In this document: positions 12,785 to 24,656 of the stretch, in pieces | How positions within the stretch are numbered: the first letter of the stretch is position 1 | Layout: each line of letters begins with the position of its first letter | Assembly: GCA_963678705.1 (NCBI GenBank) | Contig: OY783208.1 | Span: 682,001 to 746,000 of the forward strand | DNA length: 64,000 bases | Reading direction: 5' to 3' | Origin: Panorpa germanica | Lineage: Eukaryota > Arthropoda > Insecta > Mecoptera > Panorpidae | Notes under the pieces: model-generated | Seen by the model: the letters and a program-made list of their open reading frames with translations, nothing else | Database searches by the model: none | Told to the model about the DNA's origin: nothing | Position numbers and translations under genes: made by a program

Positions 12785-13305
12785 CATTTTTTCGATAATG
12801 TTTTTTGACGGTACAGTTAATATATAATTATTTCTATAATTACTACATGATAAAATAACATTTAAAGAATACTTTGTGAAATTTTCATAAATAAATATCA
12901 AGAAATGAGCCATTGACAGCGAATCTCCGGTGACGTCACAAAAAAAGTAACTCATAACTCATCACTGGATTATTTGAAATCAAAAAACCAAAATGATTTC
13001 ATTAGTTGATAAGTTTCTGCAGGACACCCTGTTAAGTAACCCGACAGCGTTACCTCGGCATTTATGTAAAGAAAGAGTGTGCAAAATTTCATTGCGGATC
13101 GGTGCAGTAGATTTTGAGCTAGACTCTGAAAAAGCTAAGTGTGAGAAAAACGCGTTTAAAAGTTTCAAAGAAAGACGAAACCAGACCAGAGAGGTGAAGA
13201 CTTAAAACTCTATATCTCCGACAGTTTTACTCTAATCGACTTCAAATTTTCACACAGTAAACTTAATATGTTGTACATTCATATAAATAAACAACAAGAA
13301 ATTTG
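12785..13305 (+). repeat. Family B element
   Basis: Carries the frame 12,993-13,205 and GTGACGTCACAAAAAAAGT; stops directly before a family E copy. Confidence 0.8.
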
Positions 13306-13311
13306 AAACCT

Positions 13312-13580
13312 TAGTTGGTGCGCATGCGTCGTTAGTAATATAAATTTTGACAGTTCGATTGAATGTGGAATAATTAAAATTACTGTTTTTAATAACAATT
13401 AGTAATAGAAATTGTTTTTACTTCTTTATTTTTAACAAACTGACATTGAACTTCTTTTAAAAATAAATCCTACTGCGTTTTGACAGATTGTCACATTTTG
13501 GAGGTTATAGCTCTATTTAATTTAGAAATATTGAACGTAATTTAAATACAGAATTAAAACAGTGAGTGGGAATGATACTT
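13312..13580 (+). repeat. Family E repeat, longest copy
   Basis: From TTGGTGCGCATGCGTCG to AAAACAGTGAGTGGGAATG. Confidence 0.85.
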
Positions 13581-14115
13581 TAGCGGTCTAATTTAATGTA
13601 AAACTACGCAAAATTTCATCAATCTTGCTCTAAAATTGTGCAAGTAATCAAAGAACAACCAAAAGTGTTACCAAACTTGCAAAATTTCACAAAATATACC
13701 AATGACTAATATAAAATTTCGAAATGTTTCTATATTTCAAAACACTGCTACGTTTCTTAATTTGTGGGAGTGAAATGGGGGTTGGTGGGGGGGAATGAAG
13801 TACCCTATATCCTTCATAAGGTTTTATTCTATATCTGTGCGAAATTTGGTCCAGATGGGAGAAAGATAAAGTCGTCAAATTTAATTTTATATGTAAAGTA
13901 GAAAAATATATGTTTACCTTTTAAATGAATTTATTTATATCCTATACAAAACTCGTCACTTTCACTAAATGTAATATAAAAATTAACTTTTCATTATTAA
14001 TAAATTTTATGACGCATTTTTTATATTATTTAAATTATATTTTATTTCATATATATTTAAAAATAAAACTAATATATTTGAAAAAACACAATTTAATATT
14101 AATTTTTATGGTTGA
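13581..14115. other. Intergenic stretch without a gene
   Basis: Includes a G-rich patch (about 13,767-13,795) and a very AT-rich block (13,920-14,110). The 63-70 codon frames here look like chance. Confidence 0.5.
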
Positions 14116-14210
14116 ATTAATTAACACGCGGTTCTAGCACCTTGGCGACGATCTCCAGCGAGGTGGGCTTGACAACTAGCGAAGAAATCTCGCTCAAGAC
14201 AAGAAATATA
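14116..14210 (-). other. GC-rich, coding-like patch
   Basis: On the minus strand a frame reads LSEISSLVVKPTSLEIVAKV, then LEPRVN and a stop at 14,116-14,118. Base composition is far above the local average. It may be the tail of a degraded coding sequence or transposon protein; I do not recognise it. Confidence 0.35.
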
Positions 14211-14463
14211 GTGGTTTAAAAGAATTGTTATAAAGCCGTCACTCTCTAACACGTTCAAGTGTATGAGAGAGAAAGAGATAGAGAGATATTCAACAGGTAT
14301 TTTGAACTAACTTGAAAATATAGAAAGTTCAATATTATATAAAGGCGTTTACACACGTTGATTTTTGTTTGAACAGAAAAATGAACACGTTTTTATTTTG
14401 ATAACTAATTTGATGAACAACACATGTAAATATTACGTTAATTTACATAAATGAGGATGAATG

Positions 14464-15060
14464 GGCTTGTGTCCTATGTCTTAATTTCTATAAAAGTGTA
14501 CTACATATTGATAAAGTAGGTTACTAGAACTCCTTATATGTTAAGAGATATTAACAATTAAAAAAGTCATTTTGTCTCTTTAATTATTAAAGGGATTCAA
14601 CGTTGTACACATTCCAAATGCATGTGACATCACAATCGCTGCCAACCTTACAGCTCATAAATCTCTGCTATATGTATTTATATATCAAAATATCAAATAT
14701 TATTTACAGCTGTTCCAAGGAATATTCAATTTTCAATATTATGTCTGCCTTAACAGGGTTAAATAAAATAAAAACTTATTATTCTTTGACTTGACTTGAT
14801 TATTTTGACTACCAACAGCTACAGAACATTACCACAGCACTGACCTACTCAACAAATAACTGACGTTAAAATGCATTTCACGTCATACAAATATGTCCGA
14901 TCATTTCTAGCGCTAAAACTACAATTCAGATTTTTAATTGCTATATCTCCGTCAACATTTAGATATTTAATAAAATAGACACGCCAATACACATTTATTA
15001 ACATCAATTTCAATCAACAATTGAAAAATCGACCACTAAAAAATGAGGACACAAGCCCAT
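14464..15060 (-). mobile_element. Family A element, full length
   Basis: Both termini present: ATGGGCTTGTGTCCTATG and GAGGACACAAGCCCAT. Confidence 0.92.
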
Positions 15061-15711
15061 TGTGACAAGGCAAAAGTTGATTATTATCAAAATAAATTTA
15101 AAATTTATCTAAACAATTTTACTTAATATACTAATATACATTGTGACTTAAATGAATCAAATTTCCATTGCTTAGCGTTCACGCAAAAATTACGCCCTAA
15201 ATTTTAGTCCCCCCTCCCCCTTCCTCTCAATCCAATTGGTATACCCTCTGTTCTGATGTCACAAGTTTGAAAAAATATATTTCTTCCACATATATATGAA
15301 GCCACGACACCATAAATACTACCAACATAGTTGGAGATCGTCCATGGAAGCAGCGGTAATAAATTTGAGGTTAAATAAATTAAATATAAATTTAATTTAA
15401 ATACATGTTACAATAAAATAGCAGAAAAGCAGCAGTTTAAGTTTTTTTAACAGTTGAACACTAACCTGGACGTCCATAAGGGGCCTTTAAGTCTTCGCTG
15501 TGACGTCACTCATGTTGCGGTAAAGTTTACGTGATTGTATTTCTTCATTCTCTTGGATTAGTTCCGAACAAAAACGATGGCGCTGCGGTAGCTTCATTAT
15601 TTATTATTTTGATTATCTAAAAATTAATGAAAATGTATCAATACGCAGAAAAAGTAATGGAATCAGTCAATCTGTTGGTTATAGCTGTAACAAATTTGAA
15701 TTTCGCGTGCG
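15061..15711. other. Intergenic stretch, nothing recognised
   Basis: A short motif, GCCACGACACCATAAA (near 15,301), recurs near 19,424. No gene. Confidence 0.45.
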
Positions 15712-15830
15712 TATGACGACTATGATATTAAAGCATAACCTACAATGCTCAGAACGTTTATTACCCATCATCGAACAAGTCACTGTCATAACGTCACTTT
15801 TATTTTATTTAAACGATGTGTCAAAAGGTT
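15712..15830. repeat. Two-copy repeat, partner of 4,384-4,490
   Basis: Same orientation as the partner; see the shared words given there. Confidence 0.75.
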
Positions 15831-16296
15831 TATTTCTTCGCTAAACAAATATTTTAATATATCTTTAAATATATACTTTGTTAATATATAGTAGTATTTA
15901 TAATCACTATAAAGATGTATTAAAACATAAACAATTTGATTTATTGTAGTACATAATCAATTTCCAACAAAATTTGTATTTAAAAATGGATAACACTCGA
16001 TACGCCTGATTAGCATGCAACTAAGTATACACTTTCATATATATTTTATGTGTATGTTTACACCATCTTCAAATTAAGGAGGATAACTCAGCAACGATTC
16101 TTCCGATTGATTTGAAATTTCTACCAGATATTCATAAAAGAATTATCTAAAACACTGCGTTCCAAGTTTTAGGTTATTACTAGCCGTTTTTGCTTAATAA
16201 CTATTTTCAGAACCGAAATTACTTTCGTGCCAACATAAAGTTTATTCTCACTCATTGTTTTAATTTTCTTTGTTTTTAGCGCCAATGTTTCTAAAT
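15831..16296. other. Intergenic stretch, nothing recognised
   Basis: AT-rich; no frame and no family match found. Confidence 0.45.
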
Positions 16297-16298
16297 GC

Positions 16299-16893
16299 GC
16301 TTGTGTCCTCATTTTTTAGTGGTCGATTTTTCAATTGTTGATTGAAATTGATGTTAATAAATGTGTATTGGCGTGTCTATTTTATTAAATATCTAAATAT
16401 TGACGGAGATATAGCAATTAAAAGTTTGAATTGTAGTTTTAGCGCTAGAAATGGTCGGCCATATTTGTATGACGTGAAATGCATTTTAACGTCAGTTATT
16501 TGTTGAGTAGGTCAGTGCTGTGGTAATGTTTTGTAGCTGTTGGTAGTCGAAATAATCAAGTCAAGTCAAAGAATAATAAGTTTTTATTTTATTTAACCCT
16601 GTTACGGCAGACATAATATTGAAATTTGATTGTTCCTTGAAATAGCTGTAAATAATATTTGATATTTTGATATATAAATACATATAGCAGAGCTTTATGA
16701 GCTGTAAGGTTGACAGCGGTTGTGATGTCACATGCATTTGGAATGTGTACAACGTTGAATCCCTTTAATAAATAAAGAGACAAAATGACTTTTTTAATTG
16801 TTAATATCTGCTAACATATAAGGAGTTCTGGTAACCCACTTTATCATTATATAGTACACTTTTATAGAAATTAAGACATAGGACACAAGCCCA
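16299..16893 (+). mobile_element. Family A element, full length
   Basis: Runs from ATGCGCTTGTGTCCTC to AGGACACAAGCCCAT. Flanked by TAA on both sides, the clearest target-duplication candidate in the family. Confidence 0.92.
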
Positions 16894-16904
16894 TTAAATA
16901 ATAC

Positions 16905-17150
16905 TATATTATATTATAACTTCAAAATTGTGACAATCTGTCAAAACGCAGTAGGATTTATTTTTAAAAGAAGTTCAATGTCAGTTTGTCAAAAATAAAG
17001 AAGTAAAAACAATTTCTATTACTAATTGTTATTAAAAACAGCAATTTTAATTATTCCACATTCAATCGAACTGTCAAAATTTGTATTAGTAACGACGCAT
17101 CCGCACCAACTGAATTAACTAAACTCAAACTAACCTAAAATCTTTCAAAA
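16905..17150 (-). repeat. Family E repeat
   Basis: Abuts the preceding family A copy. Contains CAGTAGGATTTATTTTTAAA and ACGACGCATCCGCACC. Confidence 0.8.
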
Positions 17151-17164
17151 CAGTGAGTGGGAAT

Positions 17165-17660
17165 GTGGCTTTATTCTGCGTCTACATTATTAACTGAGAT
17201 ATTAGCTTTAACTGTAGTTACCACCTCCAAGAGAAAAAGAAACCTCACTTTATATGCAATGCAAATGTGTCTTATTATTCATTCCTTGTTGAAGCGCTGA
17301 AGAACGTTAACAGAAACTGCGCATGCGCAAAACGAATAAAAAAATATACAATAAAATTATTAAAACGAAAATGTGAGGTTATATTTCATGAAAACAATTA
17401 TAAAATTAATAATATTGTGATTAAACGATATAATTAAAGTGATTGATAAATAAAATGTATTAGTTTACGTAAAAAAACAAGTTTGCAACGAAAGTGAAAT
17501 TAATAAATGATATTTACATCATTGTTAAGTTATATAATATTGTATGTGTATTAAAATATAGTGCTATCTCTCTCTAACATATGTGTTAAAATTGAAGGTG
17601 ATAAAATTAATAAAATCTGAAAAATTATTTGCAAGTAAGACGCTTCATGCATAAATTATG
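17165..17660. other. Intergenic stretch, nothing recognised
   Basis: Contains one GCGCATGCGC palindrome near 17,320. No gene. Confidence 0.45.
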
Positions 17661-17663
17661 TCC

Positions 17664-18198
17664 TATGATTGTGTCCTATGTCTTAATTTCTGTAAAAGTG
17701 TACTACATATTGATAAAGTGGGTTACTAGAACTCCTTATATGTTAGGAGATATTAACAATTAAAAAAGTCATTTTGTGTCTTTAATTATTAAAGAGATTC
17801 AACGTTGTACACATTCCAAGTGCATGTGACATCACAACCGCTACCAACCTTACAGCTCATAAATCTCTGCTATATGTATTTATATATCAAAATATCAAAT
17901 ATTATTTACAGCTGTTTCAAGGAATTCAAGGACTTGATTATTTGACTACCAACAGCTACAAAACATTACCACAGCACTGACCTACTCAACAAATAACTGA
18001 CGTTAAAATGCATTTCACGTCATACAAATATGGCCGACCATTTCTAGCGCTAAAACTACAATTCAAATTTTTAATTGCTATATCTCCGTCAACATTTAGA
18101 TATTTAATAAAATAGACACGCCAATACACATTTATTAACATCAAGTTCAATCAACAATTGAAAAATCGACCACTAAAAAATGAGGACACAAGCCCATT
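17664..18198 (-). mobile_element. Family A element
   Basis: Left terminus degraded (GATTGTGTCCTATG), right terminus intact. It lacks the segment between GTTTCAAGGAATTCAAGG and the ACTTGATTATTTGAC part. Confidence 0.9.
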
Positions 18199-18211
18199 TG
18201 GTTGTACCACT

Positions 18212-18465
18212 GTATATTGATAAAGTTGACTATCATAACCTCAAATATCCAATTATTTTTATTCAATTCGCAATATTATAGAAGTTATCAACGATTGAAA
18301 TAGTCATTGCCTCCTCACCTTCTTCCCCACTACCATTTACCATCCTTGTTAAACAAGAGAAGTGCAAAAGAGATGCAGAATTAAACGTCAAAGCTATAGC
18401 AGCTGTTGCGTCAACTCATAATGTCGTGATATAAAACGAAAAATAAATAACATTACTTCAGGAAT
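18212..18465. repeat. Family H repeat
   Basis: Begins 14 bp outside the family A end and contains GCAAAAGAGATGCAGAATTA. Confidence 0.8.
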
Positions 18466-18884
18466 ATTACGCAGTAAAACTTTAAATAAATATATCTCCG
18501 TCAATTTTTGGATATTTAGTGAATTGAAAACGACAATATAACCAACCCCCAATTAGTTCATAATCAAATTAATCTCAATGCTACCACTTTCTTTACAAAA
18601 ATTTCGCACTCTTCAATACAAAGTTTAGTAGCCTCTGTGATTCCTATAATCTTAGCGCTATTTTAACCAAATTTTAAAGAATTATTTGTTGGAATCTTAC
18701 CAATGATTTGGGGTACTATACCCTCCCAATAATTTCCCCCTCTTCCTCCAAAACAGCGTTAAAAATATTGGAACATTTTTATATAACAGCGCAAATGTGT
18801 ACCATGCCACTATTGCAGTCTCCATGTAATTTTTTAAGTAGAACTCAAAACTTTTTTTTTCATTTTCTTTTTATTTATTTTATG
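18466..18884. other. Intergenic stretch, nothing recognised
   Basis: A 68-codon frame from 18,708 overlaps a family B edge and is considered chance. Confidence 0.5.
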
Positions 18885-19375
18885 AATGTAAAACATATTA
18901 AGTTTATTGTGTGAAAATTAGAAGTCGATTGGAGTAAAACTGTCGGAGATATAGAGTTTTAAGTCTTCACCTCTCTGGCCTGGTTTCGTCTTAGCATTTT
19001 CAGAGTCGGTGTCCTCTCTAACTCAAAATCTACTGCACCGATCCGCAATGAAATTTTGCACACTCTTTCTTTACATAAAAGCCGAGGTAACGCTGTCGAG
19101 TTACTTAACAGGGTGTCTTGCAGAAACTTATCAACTAATGAAATTATTTTGGTTTTTTGATTTCAAATAATCCAGTGATGAGTTATGAGTTACTTTTTTT
19201 GTGACGTCACCGGAGATTCGCTGTCAATGGCTCATTTCTTGATATTTATTTATGAAAATTTCACAAAGTAATCTTTAAATGTTATTTTATCATGTAGTAA
19301 TTATAGAAATAATTATATATTAACTGTGTCGTCAAAAAATATTATCGAAAATATACTTCTTCTTTATCATTTTGA
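18885..19375 (-). repeat. Family B element
   Basis: Same core as other copies, but the start codon of the short frame is changed to ATA and the frame is interrupted. Confidence 0.8.
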
Positions 19376-20820
19376 ACTAAGCCGAATTTAGTGTATCTTT
19401 TTTATTGTCTCAAAGATGATGATGGCCACGACACCATAAAAACTGCCAACAATAGCATGAGGCTGTCAGTGATAGGACTCAGCATCGGAAATAGGCTGAC
19501 GTTAAATATATATATTTAAAATAAAAAATAAACCTTCTTTAAGATATTTTCTCCTTCCACCTATCTTCTTTAGGCCCTCCTCCACTTGTTGTTTTGTCCT
19601 CATACCCTGCCCCCCCCCCCCGTTTCCCTTCCACACATTCCTTTTACAAACCCTAACCTCCTAATATCAATTTCTATCTTAGATAGAAAATTGTCTTGCA
19701 ATGTTAGTTTGCCGTGAAGTAATTCCAAGGTTAATTTTCTATTTATTATTTCTATTGTAGTGTTTTTGCCATTAGGTACTACATTCTTCCGCCTTAAATC
19801 GTTAAATTACATATCATTGTGATTAATTACATACAATCCACGTATTTTCACTCCTTCCAAAAGAAACAAGAAAAATAAAAACAAAAGAGATAGATTTAAA
19901 CCCCTATTGCTTCTACCCCTCCTGTTCCTCAATCTGTGCTTCCCTTCACTCTCTGCATAATGTCCTTTTCTGTGCTTCACCGTTTAATTTTCAACTTTTT
20001 CTAAATATACACTTACTAGCTTGCCACAAACTAATTCCAAGGTTAATTTAACAGTGACATTGTCATAAAACGCGGTAATACTTGAACAATTTAAAAACGC
20101 AGGTCCGAATTAACTAATAGACGAAGAAGATAATTGTTTTTGGGCCCGTAATTTGGTGGGCCCGATTCCAATATTCAAATTATGATCAGTTACGATTGAT
20201 TTGCATTGGGCCTAAAACTACAAATAATTAAAAATGCATATAAATATAAAATATATATAGAAGAGAAGCACCGATTTTATTCAGGACCCCAGGGGGGCTT
20301 AATCCAGAGTTGGGTTTATTAAATAAACAAACGCTATGTCATATCTTGAACGGTCTATGACGTCACTATTGTAGTTTTTCACACAAACAAATTCTTACTT
20401 ATAATTAACATAATTTAAAATGATAAATTATGCCAAATATTGTTTAAACTCTTTCACTTTATCACTTACAGAACTTTAAAAACACACAACACAAATTCCA
20501 AAAAATAAGAATTTCAATCAAAAATAAAACTGAACCGATTTTGTGTTTACATTTAATTTATTTCAACAAAAAATTCAAAAAAAATGCAACAAGTGTCAAA
20601 CATGCACAAATATTTTCATCCCATAACCAAAAAAAAGTGGTTTCCAAACTGTGGGGCATGGCACTTAAAGAATATCGATATTAATCTACAAAATTCCCTA
20701 CCTAAAACCTATATTTAACTAAAAACCCGAATAAAAAGAGGGTGAGATATAAGGGAGGAGGGCGGTACTACTATTGGTAGTTAACTAAAGTTTGGAAACC
20801 ACTGATATATTTAAAAAAAC
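19376..20820. other. Intergenic stretch without a gene
   Basis: Contains a C run near 19,612-19,621 and CAGGACCCCAGGGGGGCTTA near 20,283. No open frame of note and no copy of the families described here. Confidence 0.5.
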
Positions 20821-21344
20821 ACTTACCAAAGCTCATTGTCACTGCTTTTGAAACCATGAAGTGAGCTGTAAGTAAAGAAAATTAATTAGATAAAATTGTA
20901 AAAGAAATTTGAATATATATTTAGTATACACAGTTTGAGAATCACCTTATTTATAATATCCTAGTGCAAGATGGCTCCTGCCACTAAAGATGAACTGCTG
21001 CACAGCACTGAAAAAAATCTGCAATAAAAGAAAAAATTTGTTAATGAAAATATTCTCCAAATTATTTAAAATATTCACAAAATTTTATTGACATACTTTT
21101 TAATTATAAACAAAGGCTGTCTGTATAAATCAGGTGAGCAGGGAGGCTACGAAGGTCGTGTAGTCCAGCTGTAACAACAGAAAAGCGTTGGTTAGAAAAT
21201 AATTATCAAAAATAAATAATAAATGGTATCGATATTGAAATCCTGAATTACCTGTCTTCAAGAAGTCCACAGCACGAAGGCTCCCAGCCTCTGCTTCCCC
21301 GTTGCACTCACTTTATTTAAAATTAAAAGCCTTATCTTATAACA

Positions 21345-21500
21345 TTCTCTCTGTGACGTCACTTGTCCGGAATTGGACTAGTTTGATATTTATTTTTTTG
21401 TTAATTACAAACTTAATAAACGGTAATAAATTTAGCAATATTAACAAATAAATTAATATCATACTAGTCCAATTCATGACGCACGACGCCAGAGAATAAG
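21345..21500. repeat. Small inverted repeat with arms of about 50 bp
   Basis: GGAATTGGACTAGTTTGATATT near 21,371 is mirrored by AATATCATACTAGTCCAATTC near 21,456. A CRE-like TGACGTCA on the left corresponds to ATGACGCACGACG on the right. It could fold into an imperfect hairpin. Confidence 0.55.
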
Positions 21501-21621
21501 CTACAAAATAGGCCCTTTCGTTTAAAGCACTGTTACATTTAGTTCTTATTTAAAATCACTTTTGTCCTTTGTTTATAACAGCTTCCACTTTTATTTAATT
21601 TGTTTAAAAATATTTATTTAT

Positions 21622-21905
21622 AAATTTTAAATCTCTAGGAGCTTATCGCGCACGAAGCTACAACTAGAACGAACCGAACCGAACCGATTTATTTATAAAT
21701 TTAATATAGAATTAATTATTATTAATTAATAACGAAATTTTAAATCTCTAGGAGCTTATCACGCACGAAGCTACAACTAGAACGAACCGAACCGAACCGA
21801 TTTATTTATAAATTTAATAAAGAATTAATTATTATTAATTAATAACGAAATTTAAAATCACTAGTAGCTTATCGCGCACGAAGCTACAACGCGAACGAAC
21901 CGAAC
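21622..21905. repeat. Tandem repeat, 113-bp unit, about 2.5 copies
   Basis: The segment with ATCTCTAGGAGCTTATCGCG starts at 21,631 and recurs at 21,744 and (as a variant) 21,857, an exact spacing of 113 bp. Each unit has a GC-richer half holding CGAACCGAACCGAACCGA and an AT-rich half ending TTATTAATTAATAACG. The third unit is diverged and stops near 21,905. Confidence 0.9.
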
Positions 21906-21958
21906 GAACGTACGAAAGCTGTAGGGAAAAAAAACATACATACATTTCAAAAATATTG

Positions 21959-22060
21959 AACTAATCCATTAAAAATTATATTTTCTACTTTATAAATAAG
22001 TTGGAAATTTGTAAAATGTTTAATTAAAATAAATGTAATTAATTTTTAATGGATTAGGTG
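21959..22060. repeat. Short inverted repeat
   Basis: CTAATCCATTAAAAATTA near 21,961 is mirrored by TAATTTTTAATGGATTAG near 22,040. Confidence 0.65.
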
Positions 22061-22317
22061 ACACTTGTTGCAATACCAACACCAAAAAAATATAAAATAA
22101 ACTTACGGTCTGAACTCTGCTATTAATTTTACAGCAAACAGGATACCACCCCAACGATTAAGTTGTCCTCATCATATTCTAAAAGAAAGAAAATTTTATT
22201 AAGAAAAATGTTGACTCATACTTTAGTATATAAGTATATAATTATACTTTAAGAAATAAAAGAAGTTTGTCATAGATCATATTTAAGATGACAGTAATTA
22301 TTCAGTAAACCTACACT

Positions 22318-22697
22318 TTTTGTTTTTAAACTTGTAAAAAAACTACTGCACTTTTTTGTGTTTTGTGTCGATTGTTGTATACTCAAAAGACGTACAATTC
22401 ACTAATTAATAGTCATTGTACCACTTTTAATTAAGAAATAAACAGTATTAATATTTAAAGTTGATGTTTACAATTTGAGGTTAGAATGAACTTGACAGTG
22501 TTGTATATATTAAAGAAAATGACACATTCCACATTTAAAGATCAACTTTAACTATTAATTTTGTCTATTTCTTAATTAAAAGTAGTTAAATGATTATTAC
22601 GTAAGATTTGTACATCTTTTGACTAAATTAAAAGCATAACAACACATTCGAATATGCTGTAGTTTCTTTACAAATGTCAAAACAAAAAAACACATAA
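22318..22697. repeat. Fold-back element with arms of about 150 bp
   Basis: The left arm (about 22,318-22,470) is the inverted match of the right arm (about 22,540-22,697). Examples are TTTTGTGTTTTG against CAAAACAAAAAAACACA and TTTAATTAAGAAATA against TATTTCTTAATTAAA. The loop is about 70 bp. No coding frame. Confidence 0.75.
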
Positions 22698-22900
22698 CCA
22701 AACATCACACGGACCATAATCAAGATGACAAATTAAATGAAAAGAATTACTTTAAAAGAAAACTAATAATAAGACAATGTGTTAATAAATAAACAGTATA
22801 TAATACTTACAATATAAACAGAATCAAAATCCTATTGTTGTCCACGCCAAGGTCAACAAACGTCCACAGGTGCATAAAAACTTAATACACTTTCACAAAA

Positions 22901-23327
22901 TTCAAATCACATATTGGTTATTATAAGTCACTAATTGTTTTTTTTTAAACTGCACTTAATCCACTTGTTAATTTTTTTATAAACTTACATAAAGAATTTA
23001 ATGTTTAAGCTATGCACCAATTCTATTACGTATTGCCGCTATTTTACTTTGACAGCTGTGAAATTAGTATTGCCTGATGTTTAGTGTTGCCCGGATTTAT
23101 TTTACTGTGTTACCATAGATACATTTGATCAACTGTTGATAAAATTGTCTAAGTAAGATTAATTATTACTATAATTTCAACTTGATTATATATTTAGAAG
23201 CCAATACATGAATATATATTTAAAAATAATTAAAATTTGGTTTTTTATATGTAAATATATTATCGGTTTGAAACCCGACTGCTATATCTTCTGGTTCGAA
23301 CCCTGGACCAGTGTTTTGTTAGCTAGA
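22901..23327. other. AT-rich stretch, nothing firm
   Basis: Near 23,300 GGTTCGAACCCTGG looks like a polymerase III B box, but no A box or tRNA fold was found. Confidence 0.4.
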
Positions 23328-23861
23328 ATGGGCTTGTGTCCTCACTAATTTTATTAAATATCTAAATGTTGACGAAGATATAGCAATTAAAAGTTTGAAT
23401 TGTAGTTTTAGCGCTAGAAATGGTCGGCCATATTTGTATTACGTGAAATGCATTTTAACGTCTGTTATTTGTTGAGTAGGTCAGTGCTGTGGTAATGTTT
23501 TGTAGCTGTTGGTAGTCAAATAATCAAGTCAAGTCAAAGAATAATAAGTTTTTATTTCATTTAACCCTGCTAAGGCAGACATAATATTGAAATTTTATTG
23601 TTCCTTGAAATAGCTGTAAATAATATTTAATATTTTGATATATAAATACATATAGCAGAGATTTATGAGCTGTAAGGTTGGCAGCGGTTGTGATGTCACA
23701 TGACTTGGAATGTGTACAACGTTGGATCCCTTTAATAATTAAAGAGACAAAATGACTTTTTTAATTGTTAATATCTTCTAACATATAAGGAGTTCTAGTA
23801 ACCCACTTTATCAATATGTAGTACACTTTTATAGAAATTAAGACATAGGACACAAGCCAAT
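23328..23861 (+). mobile_element. Family A element
   Basis: Starts ATGGGCTTGTGTCCTCACTA with an internal deletion right after the terminus; ends GGACACAAGCCAAT. Confidence 0.9.
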
Positions 23862-24656
23862 TGAGTTTTATCCAACGTAACAAAGGTTACCTATTACGTA
23901 AACAATGTTACCTAATATACAACGTATTGTGATTGTGATTTTTAAGAATTTTATGACAGTGTTGCCAAAGTTATTATTACTTTTGCATTTCAATTGAAAT
24001 AATTTTGCGAAAAAGAGATAAATATTTTTTTTAGGTTGGATTTATTTAGCAAAGTGTTTATTTTATCAAAAAAATGTTTATATAAAAGTTGTAGATCGTT
24101 AAAAATCCTTTAAAATGGTGGCTGATAAGTTTAGATACTGTAACGGGTTTAAGAGATATGGGTAAAATTGTGAGTGCATGCACTCGAAGTGAAGTGGTCA
24201 ACTTTACAGCGGTGTAGCTCAATATCTATCAGACATACTAAAGAATGTTGTATACACAAATTGTAGCAAATTGAGCCCTCTATCAGATTGATAATAACTA
24301 TTTTTATCGTAGGACTCACTGTTAACGAGTTATTGCTAAAAATAATTAAATTAGTCAGCAAAGTTTGTTTACCATAAGATAACTTTTATATTTATATTTA
24401 TACTTATTCATCACTATATTTAAACGAATAGAATAATACAAAACTTCCTTCCCCTCTCCTCGTTTCTCCTCGTCTTACAGCAGACCTTGCGGATGACGTC
24501 ATCAATAAGAAATGTTGTGTTTTTTTAATTGCGATTTCTCAAGTGAATACCAATGTGTCATTATATAAAAAAAGTGTAGTGTAAGAATAAGAATAATTCT
24601 GTAAAAGTAAAGAATAATGAAATGCTGGACTTTAATTGTAATTAATAAATTAAATA
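23862..24656. other. Upstream region of the four-span gene
   Basis: Holds a repeat piece at about 24,060-24,150 (AAAATGGTGGCTGATAAGTT) found inverted at 52,497-52,585. The promoter of the gene starting at 24,657 must lie in or near this stretch; no specific element identified. Confidence 0.45.

Larger units (their letters stand above)
20827..22900 (-). ncRNA. Possible multi-exon non-coding transcript (or untranslated leader exons)
   Basis: On the minus strand short segments are bounded by good splice signals: an exon ending at 22,811 (GTAAG donor); 22,107-22,178; an exon beginning at 21,918 (CCCTACAG acceptor); an exon ending at 21,252; 21,097-21,168; 20,946-21,018; and 20,827-20,865. I checked the 72-nt segment at 21,097-21,168 in three frames and all are closed, so this cannot be a normal protein gene. 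It may be a long non-coding RNA or 5' leader exons of a gene beyond position 1. I looked for C/D boxes in two introns and found none convincing. Chance AG/GT signals in AT-rich DNA are the alternative. Confidence 0.3.

Noticed and set aside
16561-16783. Short frames ([11 protein letters not shown]..., MKLMLINVYWRV...) recurring across the window
   Set aside because: They are translations of the family A consensus, appear in every copy, and break freely with small deletions.
23264-23310. GGTTCGAACCCTGG resembling a tRNA T-arm or SINE B box
   Set aside because: No A box at the proper distance, no acceptor pairing, no second copy found in the window.
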